From positions 124,001-188,000 of the forward strand of contig NZ_JARQZP010000007.1 in the NCBI RefSeq assembly GCF_029589055.1: a stretch of DNA of 64,000 nucleotides, in the 5' to 3' direction. Shown piece by piece: positions 56,253 through 64,000 of the stretch. The notes under the pieces are model-generated. The model was not told where the DNA came from and searched no databases. It was given only the letters and a program-made list of their open reading frames with translations. The position numbers and the translations under genes are program-made. This stretch comes from Vibrio hannami (lineage in GTDB: Bacteria; Pseudomonadota; Gammaproteobacteria; Enterobacterales; Vibrionaceae). Numbering within the stretch: position 1 is the first letter of the stretch; each line of letters begins with the position of its first letter.

Positions 56253-57308
56253 CTATGGAAGCAACTGATTAATCTGATTTAACAGATTCTGGATCTCTTT
56301 TTTATCGTACAGAGAATCTTGTTTTATTGCGGTGCTTTGCCGCTCAATCAGAGAGGTGGTTGCAATCGAACGTTTACTCTCGCTCTCTTCTTTGTTTAAA
56401 ACAAAATCAACAGCTTGTTCACCAATGGCAGCAAAGTCCTGACGGATAGTGCTGAGAGGTGGATTAAAGAATGCAGAGTCTTCGGTATCATCAAAGCCGA
56501 TAACCGCCACCTGTTCAGGTACTTTTACGCCTTGTTCGTCTAAAGCTCGTAATACACCTAGAGCCATCTGATCGTTGGCAACCAATATAGCGTCGAAGGT
56601 TTCCCCGGTGGTAAGCGCTTCTTTAGTGCTCAGGTAACCACTTTTAGCCTGCCAGTCACCTTCAAATCGATGGACGATAGTTGCATCGTTAGAACAAACG
56701 GTATCAATCCAGCCCTGTAAGCGAAGTCGGGAGGCATTGGAATTTTCTGGCCCACTGATCAGGATAAATTTATTACGCTTGTGTTCCAGCATCAGATTGG
56801 CAGAGGTTTGAGCACCTTCGTAGTTACTGGCGCTCACTGAGCTGACTTTAGTGTTCGGTGGGACATCGATAAAAACAAAACTTAAGTCAGGAAACTGCCT
56901 TACCAGGGCTTCCGCGTCATGCTTAACCACATGCAGGTTGAAGATTATATTCTCAACTTTTTGCGACTTCAGTTCCCGAATAGCTGACAGCATATTGTCG
57001 AAAGCTGGGTCAGGGACAATAGAGAGCGAGATACCATACCCTTTCTTTTGAGCGTGTTGTCGGATGCTGCTAGCGATCAGGGATATACCATGAAGGCCAA
57101 TATCCAGAGTGATAAGTCCAACAACATTCGCTTTAGCACGACTTAGTATCTGGGCACCCCGGTTAGGGACATAACCCAGCTCATCAATAGCTGCGAGTAC
57201 TTTCTTTTTGGTCTCCTCTGCAACACTTGAGGAGCCGTTTGTTACCCGGGATACAGTTTGAGTAGATACACCTGCTAATTTAGCAACTTCTTTGAATGTT
57301 ACGCTCAT
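56253..57308 (-). CDS. LacI/GalR-family transcriptional repressor
   Basis: 351 residues. N-terminal HTH TFKEVAKLAGVSTQTVSRV at 3-21 with hinge and then a periplasmic-binding-like effector domain (LSRAKANVVGLITLDIG ... VAVIGFDDTEDSAFFNPPLSTIRQDF). Start ATG 57308 gives the canonical MSVTFKEVAK; the longer frame upstream is not used. It is divergent from the alpha-galactosidase gene, and operators TGTTTTCGAAAACA and TGTTTTCGCAAACA lie between. Likely controls both itself and the galactoside genes; inducer unknown. Confidence 0.9.
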   Translation of the reverse strand: MSVTFKEVAKLAGVSTQTVSRVTNGSSSVAEETKKKVLAAIDELGYVPNRGAQILSRAKANVVGLITLDIGLHGISLIASSIRQHAQKKGYGISLSIVPDPAFDNMLSAIRELKSQKVENIIFNLHVVKHDAEALVRQFPDLSFVFIDVPPNTKVSSVSASNYEGAQTSANLMLEHKRNKFILISGPENSNASRLRLQGWIDTVCSNDATIVHRFEGDWQAKSGYLSTKEALTTGETFDAILVANDQMALGVLRALDEQGVKVPEQVAVIGFDDTEDSAFFNPPLSTIRQDFAAIGEQAVDFVLNKEESESKRSIATTSLIERQSTAIKQDSLYDKKEIQNLLNQINQLLP

Positions 57309-57430
57309 CTGATTGGATCTGGCCTGATGTGATTTAAAAATAAGTTTTGATTCTAGCATTAGGCTGATTGATTTGCCTATCGAATTGCTGTTATTTGATG
57401 TAGTAAAGATAGCACTATTTAGTGCTATTT

Positions 57431-57444
57431 TGTTTTCGAAAACA
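57431..57444 (+). promoter_or_regulatory. LacI/GalR-type operator (repressor/alpha-galactosidase)
   Basis: TGTTTTCGAAAACA is a perfect 14-base palindrome with a central CG, the hallmark of LacI-family sites. It lies between the divergent genes. Confidence 0.7.
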
Positions 57445-57553
57445 CAAAATGTCATGTGAACGACTTTGTATTGATGGTAAATAACGATCTTGATCACGAA
57501 CCTTGCTAATTGATCTGGATAATTCCGCCCTTCAAGTTCATTATCATATCAAA

Positions 57554-57567
57554 TGTTTTCGCAAACA
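57554..57567 (+). promoter_or_regulatory. Second LacI/GalR-type operator
   Basis: TGTTTTCGCAAACA matches the previous palindrome at 13 of 14 positions and lies 13 bases before the alpha-galactosidase start, where binding would block transcription. Confidence 0.65.
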
Positions 57568-57580
57568 AAGGTTTCTAAAG

Positions 57581-59682
57581 ATGAACAAGATCGTCCACTT
57601 AAAGAGTAAGAATAGCAGCCTGATTATCAAGGTTGATCGCGTCCCTGAAATTTTGCATTGGGGGGCCGCTATCAGTCAGATTGATGACGATCTTCTACTT
57701 TCAACAGAGAGACCTATTTCTCAGGCTCGATTGGATGTGGATGTTCCTCTTTCACTTTGTCCTGAGCTCGGAAGCGGGCATTTCAACGCGCCGGGTATAG
57801 AGGGGCATCGTGCTGGTTATGACTGGGCTCCTGTCTTTGGTGTTACTGCCGAGGATGTTAAAGATAATAGTGCTAAGTTTACTCTGGTTGATAGCGTTTC
57901 TGATCTTCAGTTGGACATTGAAGTGAAACTGGACTTCGAAACGGACGTTGTACAAAAGCGTATCAGCGTAACCAACAAAGGCAGCTCCGAGTATTACTTA
58001 AACAAGCTTTCATCAACGCTGCCACTTCCTCAGCATGCAAGTGAACTGATGAGTTTCCATGGTCGATGGAGTCGCGAGTTCCAGACGCACAGACAATCTT
58101 TTGCTCACGGTGGCTTTATGCAGGAAAACCGCCGTGGTCGTACGTCTCATGAGAACTTTCCTGGCTTGCTTTTAGGTACGGATAATTTCAATGAACAGTC
58201 AGGGTTAGTATGGGGCTTCCATTTAGGTTGGAGTGGTAACCATCAAATCCGTGCGGATGTGAAAAGTGATGGTCGACGTTTTGTTCAGGCTGGCGAGTTG
58301 CTTCTTTCGGGGAGAAGGCACTTCAAGCAGAAGAAACTTATACCACACCATGGTTGTACGCTTGTTACAGTACGACAGGTCTAAATGGAATTTCCGACAG
58401 ATTCCACCGCTTTGTTCGCAGTAACATTGTGAAGTTCCCGGTATCTAAGCCACGCCCGGTTCACCTTAACACCTGGGAAGGTATCTACTTTGACCATAAG
58501 CCAGAATACATAATGCAAATGGCGACAGAAGCTGCAGAGATGGGGGTAGAGCGTTTTATCATTGATGACGGCTGGTTTGTTGGTCGTGATGGTGAACGTA
58601 CGGCGCTTGGTGACTGGTTCCTGGATGAGAAAAAATATCCGGATGGTCTCGAACCAGTCATCAAGCACGTCAATGATGCTGGAATGGAGTTTGGTCTGTG
58701 GGTTGAGCCTGAGATGATCAGTAAAGATTCTATGCTATATCGCGATCATCCTGACTGGGTACTTGGTTTGCAGGGATATCATCAGCCTTCTGGTCGCTGG
58801 CAGTATGTTCTGGATCTACAAAATCCAGATTGCTTTGCATACCTATATGAACGACTGGATTCACTGCTAACGCAATACAATATCGCTTACCTGAAATGGG
58901 ATATGAACCGAGAGTTAGTGCAACCTGGCCATGAGGGTAAAGCAGCGGTAAACGGCCAGACAAAGGCGTTGTACAAACTATTGGATAGTCTTCTTGCAGA
59001 GCATCCTGAAGTGGAAATTGAATCTTGTTCTTCTGGTGGCGGCCGAATCGACTTCGAAATTCTTAAGCGCACGCATCGCTTCTGGGCATCTGACTGTAAT
59101 GATGCTTTAGAGCGTCAGACCATTCAAAGAGGTATGAGCTACTTCTTCCCACCAGAGGTGATGGGCGCGCATATTGGTCCGGATGAAGCACATACAACCA
59201 GCAGAATGCACCATATCAACATGCGTGGTATGACGGCGCTTGCAGGCCATATGGGGGTAGAGCTTGATCCGGTCAAAGAGTCAGCTGAGGAGAAAAAAGC
59301 CTTCGCTCACTACATTGCTCTGCATAAGCAGTATCGAGATCTTCTGCACTCTGGTCGTAGCTTCAGGTTGAACGCTTCTGATGGCAGGCAGAATATCTAC
59401 GGTGTAATGAATGATGATGAGATGGTGATAACAGTTTGTCAGCTAGCTATGCCTGATTACGCACTTCCAACTCCTTTACGCATTAGTTGCATCGATACTG
59501 ATGCTAGCTATGAAGTTAAGTTGGTTGAGATGCCGACAACCAGCTTCCAGCTGATGAAGCAGCGTCCACAGTGGTTGGATAAAACGCTGACGTTGAGTGG
59601 GGATAACCTGAAAGAAATAGGCCTGACCTTGCCGATTCTTGACCCTGAATCCGCTCTGATGGTGCACGTTAAGAAAATCTAG
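57581..59682 (+). pseudogene. Alpha-galactosidase (GH36), one-base frameshift
   Basis: Hydrolyses terminal alpha-galactosides such as melibiose and raffinose. The N-terminal beta-sandwich runs from MNKIVHLKSKNSSL; the frame breaks at the G4 run 58309-58312. One extra G gives SGEKALQAEETYTTPWLYACYS, joining the second frame, which holds the TIM barrel with RFIIDDGWF, nucleophile Asp in YLKWDMNRELVQPG, SCSSGGGRIDFE and acid/base Asp in WASDCNDALERQTIQRG. Total about 700 codons, normal for GH36. The start at ATG 57581 is chosen because the homologous N-terminus begins there. Confidence 0.88.
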
Positions 59683-59724
59683 TTTTACTCAGTCCGAGAC
59701 CATGTCTCTCTGGGCAGAGTGTTT

Positions 59725-59766
59725 ACTGCGCTACTCGATTTAAGGGGGAGTAGCGCAGTCTTTTTA
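59725..59766 (+). terminator. First terminator after the alpha-galactosidase gene
   Basis: ACTGCGCTACTC and GAGTAGCGCAGT form a perfect 12-bp stem around GATTTAAGGGG, followed by C and five T. Confidence 0.88.
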
Positions 59767-59770
59767 TTCT

Positions 59771-59801
59771 AGGCCTTACACTGCGGTGTAAGGCCTTTTT
59801 G
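59771..59801 (+). terminator. Second terminator after the alpha-galactosidase gene
   Basis: AGGCCTTACAC and GTGTAAGGCCT pair perfectly around TGCG, then TTTTG. The two terminators in tandem isolate the gal operon. Confidence 0.88.
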
Positions 59802-59853
59802 TTCCCATTAATGAGATAACACATATCGTGTAACTTGTGCCTTAACGATAAAA

Positions 59854-59867
59854 TGCAAGCGTTTACA
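59854..59867 (+). promoter_or_regulatory. LacI/GalR-type operator, distal (gal operon)
   Basis: TGCAAGCGTTTACA, a variant of the operator 99 bases downstream. Two operators about 99 bases apart could support looping, as in E. coli gal. Confidence 0.6.
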
Positions 59868-59952
59868 ATAAATTCTTGGCGGATAACTGTCATTTCCCTG
59901 ACTCCTTTTCATACATATGTTTGCAATATATTTCAGTTAGAGTAAAAAATTG

Positions 59953-59966
59953 TGGAAACGTTTACA
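59953..59966 (+). promoter_or_regulatory. LacI/GalR-type operator, proximal (gal operon)
   Basis: TGGAAACGTTTACA, identical in all 14 bases to the operator of the sugar ABC transporter (49286-49299). Confidence 0.75.
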
Positions 59967-59970
59967 CTAA

Positions 59971-59986
59971 TTTGAGTTTGATCACA
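59971..59986 (+). promoter_or_regulatory. CRP-like site of the gal operon
   Basis: TTTGA, six bases, TCACA fits the CRP consensus TGTGA-N6-TCACA with one mismatch. It is 107 bases before galE and next to the operator. The rest of 59802-60092 shows no gene. Confidence 0.55.
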
Positions 59987-60092
59987 GCATAAGTGACAAA
60001 TAGACTCTACACTTCATACAAGCTCAATAAACAATCCAGGGTTTATTGAAAATTATTTATAGGCGTGACTTACACGCTAAAGAGAGGCAAAT

Positions 60093-61103
60093 GTGAAAGT
60101 TCTAGTAACAGGTGGCATGGGCTATATCGGCAGCCACACATGTGTGCAGATGTTAGAAGCAGGCATGGAACCAATCATTATCGATAATCTTTGCAACAGC
60201 AAAACAGAAGTGCTTGAGCGTATTGAAGCGCTAACAAGCCAACGCCCGGTATTCTACGAAGGTGATATTCGTGATGAAGCGTTGTTAGACAAAATCTTCA
60301 GCGAGCACGACATTCAATCAGTGATTCACTTTGCTGGCCTGAAAGCGGTAGGCGAATCTGTTGCGAAGCCTCTTGAGTATTACGATTACAACGTCAATGG
60401 TTCGCTGGTTCTTGCGCGCTCTATGCGCAAAGCTGGTGTAAAGAGCATCGTATTCAGCTCATCGGCAACAGTTTACGGTGACCCTGATATCGTGCCAATT
60501 ACTGAAGATTCTCCAGTTGGTGCAACCACTAACCCTTACGGCCGCAGCAAGTACATGGTTGAGTGTGTATTCTCTGATTTCTTCGATGCAAATGATGACT
60601 GGAGCATTACGCTTCTTCGTTACTTCAACCCAGTAGGTGCACATCCATCAGGCACTATGGGTGAAGACCCTCAAGGTATTCCAAATAACCTGATGCCGTT
60701 CATCGCACAGGTAGCCGTAGGCCGCCGCGAAAAACTATCAGTATTTGGTGATGACTACAGCACGCCAGATGGTACCGGTGTTCGTGACTATATCCACGTA
60801 ATGGATCTTGCAGATGGCCATATCGCCGCACTAAAAGCGGTTGGTGAGAAAGCGGGTCTACACATCTACAACCTGGGTACAGGTAATGGTTCGAGTGTTC
60901 TAGAGATGGTTAAGGCGTTTGGTGATGCTTGTGGCAAACCAGTTCCTTACGAAATCTGTCCTCGTCGTCCTGGTGACATTGCTGAGTGTTGGGCAAGTAC
61001 AGCTAAAGCTGAAAAAGACCTTGGCTGGAAAGCAACACGAAGCGTTATGGAAATGACAGCTGATACCTGGAATTGGCAGTCCAAAAACCCGAATGGTTAC
61101 TAA
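60093..61103 (+). CDS. galE: UDP-glucose 4-epimerase
   Basis: Interconverts UDP-galactose and UDP-glucose with bound NAD+. 336 residues: GGMGYIGSHTC at 7-17 (Rossmann glycine motif), FSSSATVYGD near 122-131, catalytic YGRSKYM near 149-155, and TGVRDYIHVMDLADGH near 228. Start is GTG 60093 with AGAGAGG upstream; the overlapping ATG is out of frame. First gene of the gal operon. Confidence 0.96.
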   Translation: MKVLVTGGMGYIGSHTCVQMLEAGMEPIIIDNLCNSKTEVLERIEALTSQRPVFYEGDIRDEALLDKIFSEHDIQSVIHFAGLKAVGESVAKPLEYYDYNVNGSLVLARSMRKAGVKSIVFSSSATVYGDPDIVPITEDSPVGATTNPYGRSKYMVECVFSDFFDANDDWSITLLRYFNPVGAHPSGTMGEDPQGIPNNLMPFIAQVAVGRREKLSVFGDDYSTPDGTGVRDYIHVMDLADGHIAALKAVGEKAGLHIYNLGTGNGSSVLEMVKAFGDACGKPVPYEICPRRPGDIAECWASTAKAEKDLGWKATRSVMEMTADTWNWQSKNPNGY

Positions 61104-61194
61104 AATAAAATTAGTGATAATTTAGTTATTAATAATCAGGTGTCCGTTACCTGGAAATTAACGAGACACCTGAGTTGAATTTTTGAGAGCTTGT

Positions 61195-62250
61195 ATGTCT
61201 GATATCAAATTTGATCCGGTTGATCACCCACACCGTCGTTATAACCCTTTAACGGGGCAGTGGATTCTAGTTTCACCACACCGCGCAAAGCGTCCCTGGA
61301 GTGGTCAGGACGAAAAACCTGCAACAGAAGAACTGCCATCTTACGATGAAAACTGTTTCCTTTGTGCAGGCAATACCCGTATTTCTGGTGACAAAAACCC
61401 AGATTACGAAGGAACTTACGTTTTCGGAAACGACTTTGCTGCACTAATGACAGATTCTCCGGATGCTCCTGAGTCAGACAACCCGCTATTTAAAACACAA
61501 GGTGTTCGTGGACTAAGCCGCGTTATCTGTTTCTCTCCAGATCACAGCAAAACACTTCCAGAGCTACCGGTTAACAAGATCCGTGGCGTGATTGATACCT
61601 GGGATGAGCAGATCGAAGAGTTGGGTAAAGAGTATCTATGGGTTCAGGCTTTTGAAAACAAAGGCGAAACCATGGGGTGTTCTCAGCCTCACCCACACGG
61701 TCAGATCTGGGCTAACAGCTTCCTGCCTAATGAGATCGAACGTAAAGAGAAGAATCTAAAAGAATACTACGAAAAGTATGGTTCAAACCTGTTGGTGGAT
61801 TATGTCCAGGCAGAAATGAAAGATGGTGAGCGCACGGTTGTTGAAACCGAGCACTGGATTGCCGTTGTACCATATTGGGCTGCATGGCCTTTTGAAACTA
61901 TGTTGCTACCGAAAGCACATATTCGTCGTATGAGTGAGCTATCTGATGAGCAGCGTGACGACCTTGCTGTTGCTATCAAAAAGCTGACCAGCCGCTATGA
62001 CAATCTGTTCCAGTGTTCATTCCCATACTCTATGGGCTGGCACTATGCTCCGTTCTTCGAAGAAGGAACCGATATCGATCACTGGCAGCTACATGCACTT
62101 TTCTATCCGCCTCTACTACGCAGTGCAACTGTACGTAAGTTTATGGTGGGCTATGAAATGCTTGCTGAATCTCAGCGTGACCTGACTGCAGAGCAGGCAG
62201 CACAGAAACTTCGCGATTTGAGTGACGTTCACTACAAAGAGCAGAAATAA
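61195..62250 (+). CDS. galT: Galactose-1-phosphate uridylyltransferase
   Basis: Second enzyme of the Leloir pathway: galactose-1-P + UDP-glucose to UDP-galactose + glucose-1-P. 351 residues, HIT-like fold: NCFLCAGN near 52 (zinc Cys), DHSKTLPEL near 115, and the active [13 protein letters not shown] motif ([11 protein letters not shown] near 160) with the uridylylated His. ATG 61195 is preferred over a TTG 12 bases upstream, giving the usual [19 protein letters not shown]. 92 bases after galE, 24 before galK. Confidence 0.96.
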   Translation: MSDIKFDPVDHPHRRYNPLTGQWILVSPHRAKRPWSGQDEKPATEELPSYDENCFLCAGNTRISGDKNPDYEGTYVFGNDFAALMTDSPDAPESDNPLFKTQGVRGLSRVICFSPDHSKTLPELPVNKIRGVIDTWDEQIEELGKEYLWVQAFENKGETMGCSQPHPHGQIWANSFLPNEIERKEKNLKEYYEKYGSNLLVDYVQAEMKDGERTVVETEHWIAVVPYWAAWPFETMLLPKAHIRRMSELSDEQRDDLAVAIKKLTSRYDNLFQCSFPYSMGWHYAPFFEEGTDIDHWQLHALFYPPLLRSATVRKFMVGYEMLAESQRDLTAEQAAQKLRDLSDVHYKEQK

Positions 62251-62273
62251 ATAATTATTAGAGAGACAGAATT

Positions 62274-63434
62274 ATGACGACTTTATCCACTAGCGTTCAA
62301 GAGGCGTTCAGCTCAGTTTTAGGGTATGACGCAACACATATTATTCAGGCTCCTGGCCGTGTAAACCTGATTGGTGAACACACTGACTACAACGATGGTT
62401 TTGTGCTGCCATGTGCTATCAACTACCAAACTGTGGTTGCTGCTGCAAAGCGTGATGACAATATCGTACGCGTAGTATCAGTAGATTACGGAAACGCGAC
62501 TGATGAATTTGACCTGACCAAAGAGATTGAATTCCAGCAAGATAAAATGTGGGCAAACTACATCCGCGGTGTTGTTAAATGCCTGCTTGCACGTGGCTAT
62601 GAGTTTAAAGGCGCTGATATCTCAGTTAGCGGTAACGTACCACAAGGTGCAGGCCTGAGTTCATCTGCTGCTCTTGAAGTGGTTATCGGTCAAACATTTA
62701 AAGAGCTGTATGCTCTTGAAATCAGCCAGGCTGAAATTGCTCTGAACGGTCAGCAAGCAGAAAACGAGTTTGTTGGCTGTAACTGCGGCATCATGGATCA
62801 GTTGATTTCTGCAGAAGGTAAAGAGAGCCACGCGCTACTTATCGACTGTCGTTCCCTTGAAACAACAGCTGTTTCAATGCCAGAAGATATGGCAGTTGTT
62901 ATCATCAACTCGAACAAAAAACGTGGTCTGGTTGATAGTGAGTACAACACTCGCCGTGAACAGTGTGAGCAAGCTGCGCAAATATTTAACGTAAAAGCAC
63001 TAAGAGATGTTTCCATTGATGAGTTTAATGCTAAGGTTACCGAATTGGATCCTGTTGTAGCGAAACGTGCTCGTCATGTGATTACAGAGAATGATCGTAC
63101 TGAAGAAGCAGCAAAAGCACTTATCGCTGGTGATATGAAGCGTATGGGTGAATTGATGGCTCAATCTCATGCTTCAATGCGAGACGACTTTGAAATTACA
63201 GTAAAAGAGATTGATTACCTTGTTGATATCGTGAAAGAAGTTGTTGGCGATAAAGGTGGTGTTCGTATGACAGGTGGTGGTTTTGGTGGCTGTATTGTCG
63301 CTCTTGTTCCACCTGCGTATGTGGATGATGTAAAAGCAACAGTTGAAGCGAAATATGAAGCGGAAACTGGCCTTAAAGAGTCAATCTATGTGTGTCAGGC
63401 GAAGGATGGAGCTGGCTTAGCCGAAGTACTATAA
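62274..63434 (+). CDS. galK: Galactokinase
   Basis: Phosphorylates alpha-D-galactose with ATP. 386 residues of the GHMP kinase family: [19 protein letters not shown] near 28-46 (galactose signature), [14 protein letters not shown] near 123 (ATP loop), [12 protein letters not shown] near 168 with the catalytic Asp, and [14 protein letters not shown] near 336. GAGAGA before the ATG. Third gene of gal. Confidence 0.97.
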   Translation: MTTLSTSVQEAFSSVLGYDATHIIQAPGRVNLIGEHTDYNDGFVLPCAINYQTVVAAAKRDDNIVRVVSVDYGNATDEFDLTKEIEFQQDKMWANYIRGVVKCLLARGYEFKGADISVSGNVPQGAGLSSSAALEVVIGQTFKELYALEISQAEIALNGQQAENEFVGCNCGIMDQLISAEGKESHALLIDCRSLETTAVSMPEDMAVVIINSNKKRGLVDSEYNTRREQCEQAAQIFNVKALRDVSIDEFNAKVTELDPVVAKRARHVITENDRTEEAAKALIAGDMKRMGELMAQSHASMRDDFEITVKEIDYLVDIVKEVVGDKGGVRMTGGGFGGCIVALVPPAYVDDVKATVEAKYEAETGLKESIYVCQAKDGAGLAEVL

Positions 63435-63448
63435 AGCTAAGGAACGTC

Positions 63449-64000
63449 ATGGCTGACACATTAGAAAAAACAGATTCGTTGGAAAAAACGATGACAAGCG
63501 AGGCGGCCTTCGATGGTCGCCCTGCTATTTTGGTAACACTAAAAAATGCTTCAGGTATGAGTGTTACTTTTATGGATATCGGTGCTACATGGTTAAGCTG
63601 TAAGGTGCCTGTGGCCGGAGATGAGCGCGAAGTTTTACTTGGTGTTTCAACAATGGCTGATTTTAACCGACAAGCTGCTTATATGGGCGTGTCTGTAGGA
63701 CGTTATGCAAATCGTATCGCTAAAGGGCAATTTGATATAGGTGGAAACCTGTATCAGGTTGAAACCAATCAGGCAGGAAACACTCTGCATGGCGGTCCTA
63801 ACGGCTTCGATAAGCGTCGTTGGAAAATAGCAGAGCAGGGCTCCGATTTTGTGCGCTATAGTCTTGTTTCACCTGATGGCGATCAAGGCTTTCCTGGCGA
63901 AGTAACAGTATCTGTGACTTATCAGCTTACGGCAGACAACAGAGTCTCTATTTGTTATGAAGCAGAGACAGATACGCTTACGCCGGTCAATCTGACCAAC
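63449..64000 (+). CDS. galM: Galactose mutarotase, N-terminal part (cut by window end)
   Basis: Aldose 1-epimerase that interconverts beta- and alpha-galactose, needed before GalK. 184 codons are in the window from ATG 63449 (AAGGAACG upstream), with GRYANRIAKGQF, NTLHGGPNGFDKR (catalytic His) and SPDGDQGFPGE, the family signatures. It begins 14 bases after galK. The N-terminal 15 residues before MTSEAAF may be an extension; an internal ATG at 63491 is possible. The catalytic Glu lies outside the window. Confidence 0.93.
   Translation, partial: MADTLEKTDSLEKTMTSEAAFDGRPAILVTLKNASGMSVTFMDIGATWLSCKVPVAGDEREVLLGVSTMADFNRQAAYMGVSVGRYANRIAKGQFDIGGNLYQVETNQAGNTLHGGPNGFDKRRWKIAEQGSDFVRYSLVSPDGDQGFPGEVTVSVTYQLTADNRVSICYEAETDTLTPVNLTN

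Overview
The window looks like a piece of a Vibrio chromosome. The gene order nadK, grpE-dnaK-dnaJ, type IV minor pilins, tadA, mltF, purL, and then pepD, NCS2 permease, gpt, frsA, crl, proBA, nrdR-ribD-ribE-ribBX-ribH-nusB, thiL, pgpA is the arrangement I recall from Vibrio genomes, and protein sequences such as Crl, NusB and the DUF3622 protein fit that genus. No rRNA, tRNA, CRISPR array, prophage or intact insertion sequence was seen. I do not name a species.

Layout. 1-4.6 kb: divergent nadK (partial) and the heat-shock chaperones grpE, dnaK and dnaJ with sigma-32-type promoters. 4.6-7.0 kb: five pilin-like genes of the type IVa minor pilin set. 7.1-9.5 kb: tRNA adenosine deaminase, a 47-residue basic small protein on the other strand, and a frameshifted mltF. 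9.8-17.3 kb: purL with a PurR box, a DUF3622 protein, an M42 peptidase and pepD. 17.4-17.9 kb: an apparent stand-alone small transcript with HexR-like and CRP-like sites, a 28-codon ORF and an intrinsic terminator, probably the Vibrio dual-function RNA VcdRP. 18.2-30.8 kb: purine permease, gpt, frsA, crl, proline and riboflavin biosynthesis, nusB, thiL and pgpA. 30.8-32.5 kb: a long-chain acyl-CoA synthetase.

33-46.5 kb holds a complete Tad (Flp pilus) locus: AraC-type regulator, flp, prepilin peptidase, an AAA+ ATPase, rcpC, rcpA, a small lipoprotein, TadG/E/F-like pseudopilins, tadZ, tadA, tadB, tadC and tadD, with a GAF-HD-GYP phosphodiesterase converging on it. 48-64 kb is a galactoside island: an ABC sugar transporter, beta-galactosidase, a LacI/GalR-type repressor, a GH36 alpha-galactosidase and galE-galT-galK-galM (galM cut by the window end). 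Related palindromic operators sit at three promoters, so the transporter, the two glycosidases and the Leloir pathway probably form one regulon that imports alpha- and beta-galactosides, hydrolyses them and feeds galactose to UDP-glucose metabolism.

Two cross-cutting points matter to a reader. First, seven genes (mltF, rcpA, tadA, tadB, tadC, the ABC ATPase gene and the alpha-galactosidase gene) carry a one-base shift at a short A or G homopolymer, and each is restored by changing the run by one base; this looks more like systematic consensus error than decay, although four fall in the Tad locus. Second, the intergenic regions carry at least four families of palindromic repeats. Two of these families have stem arms that differ between copies but keep pairing, which suggests folded elements under selection or mobile palindromic elements.
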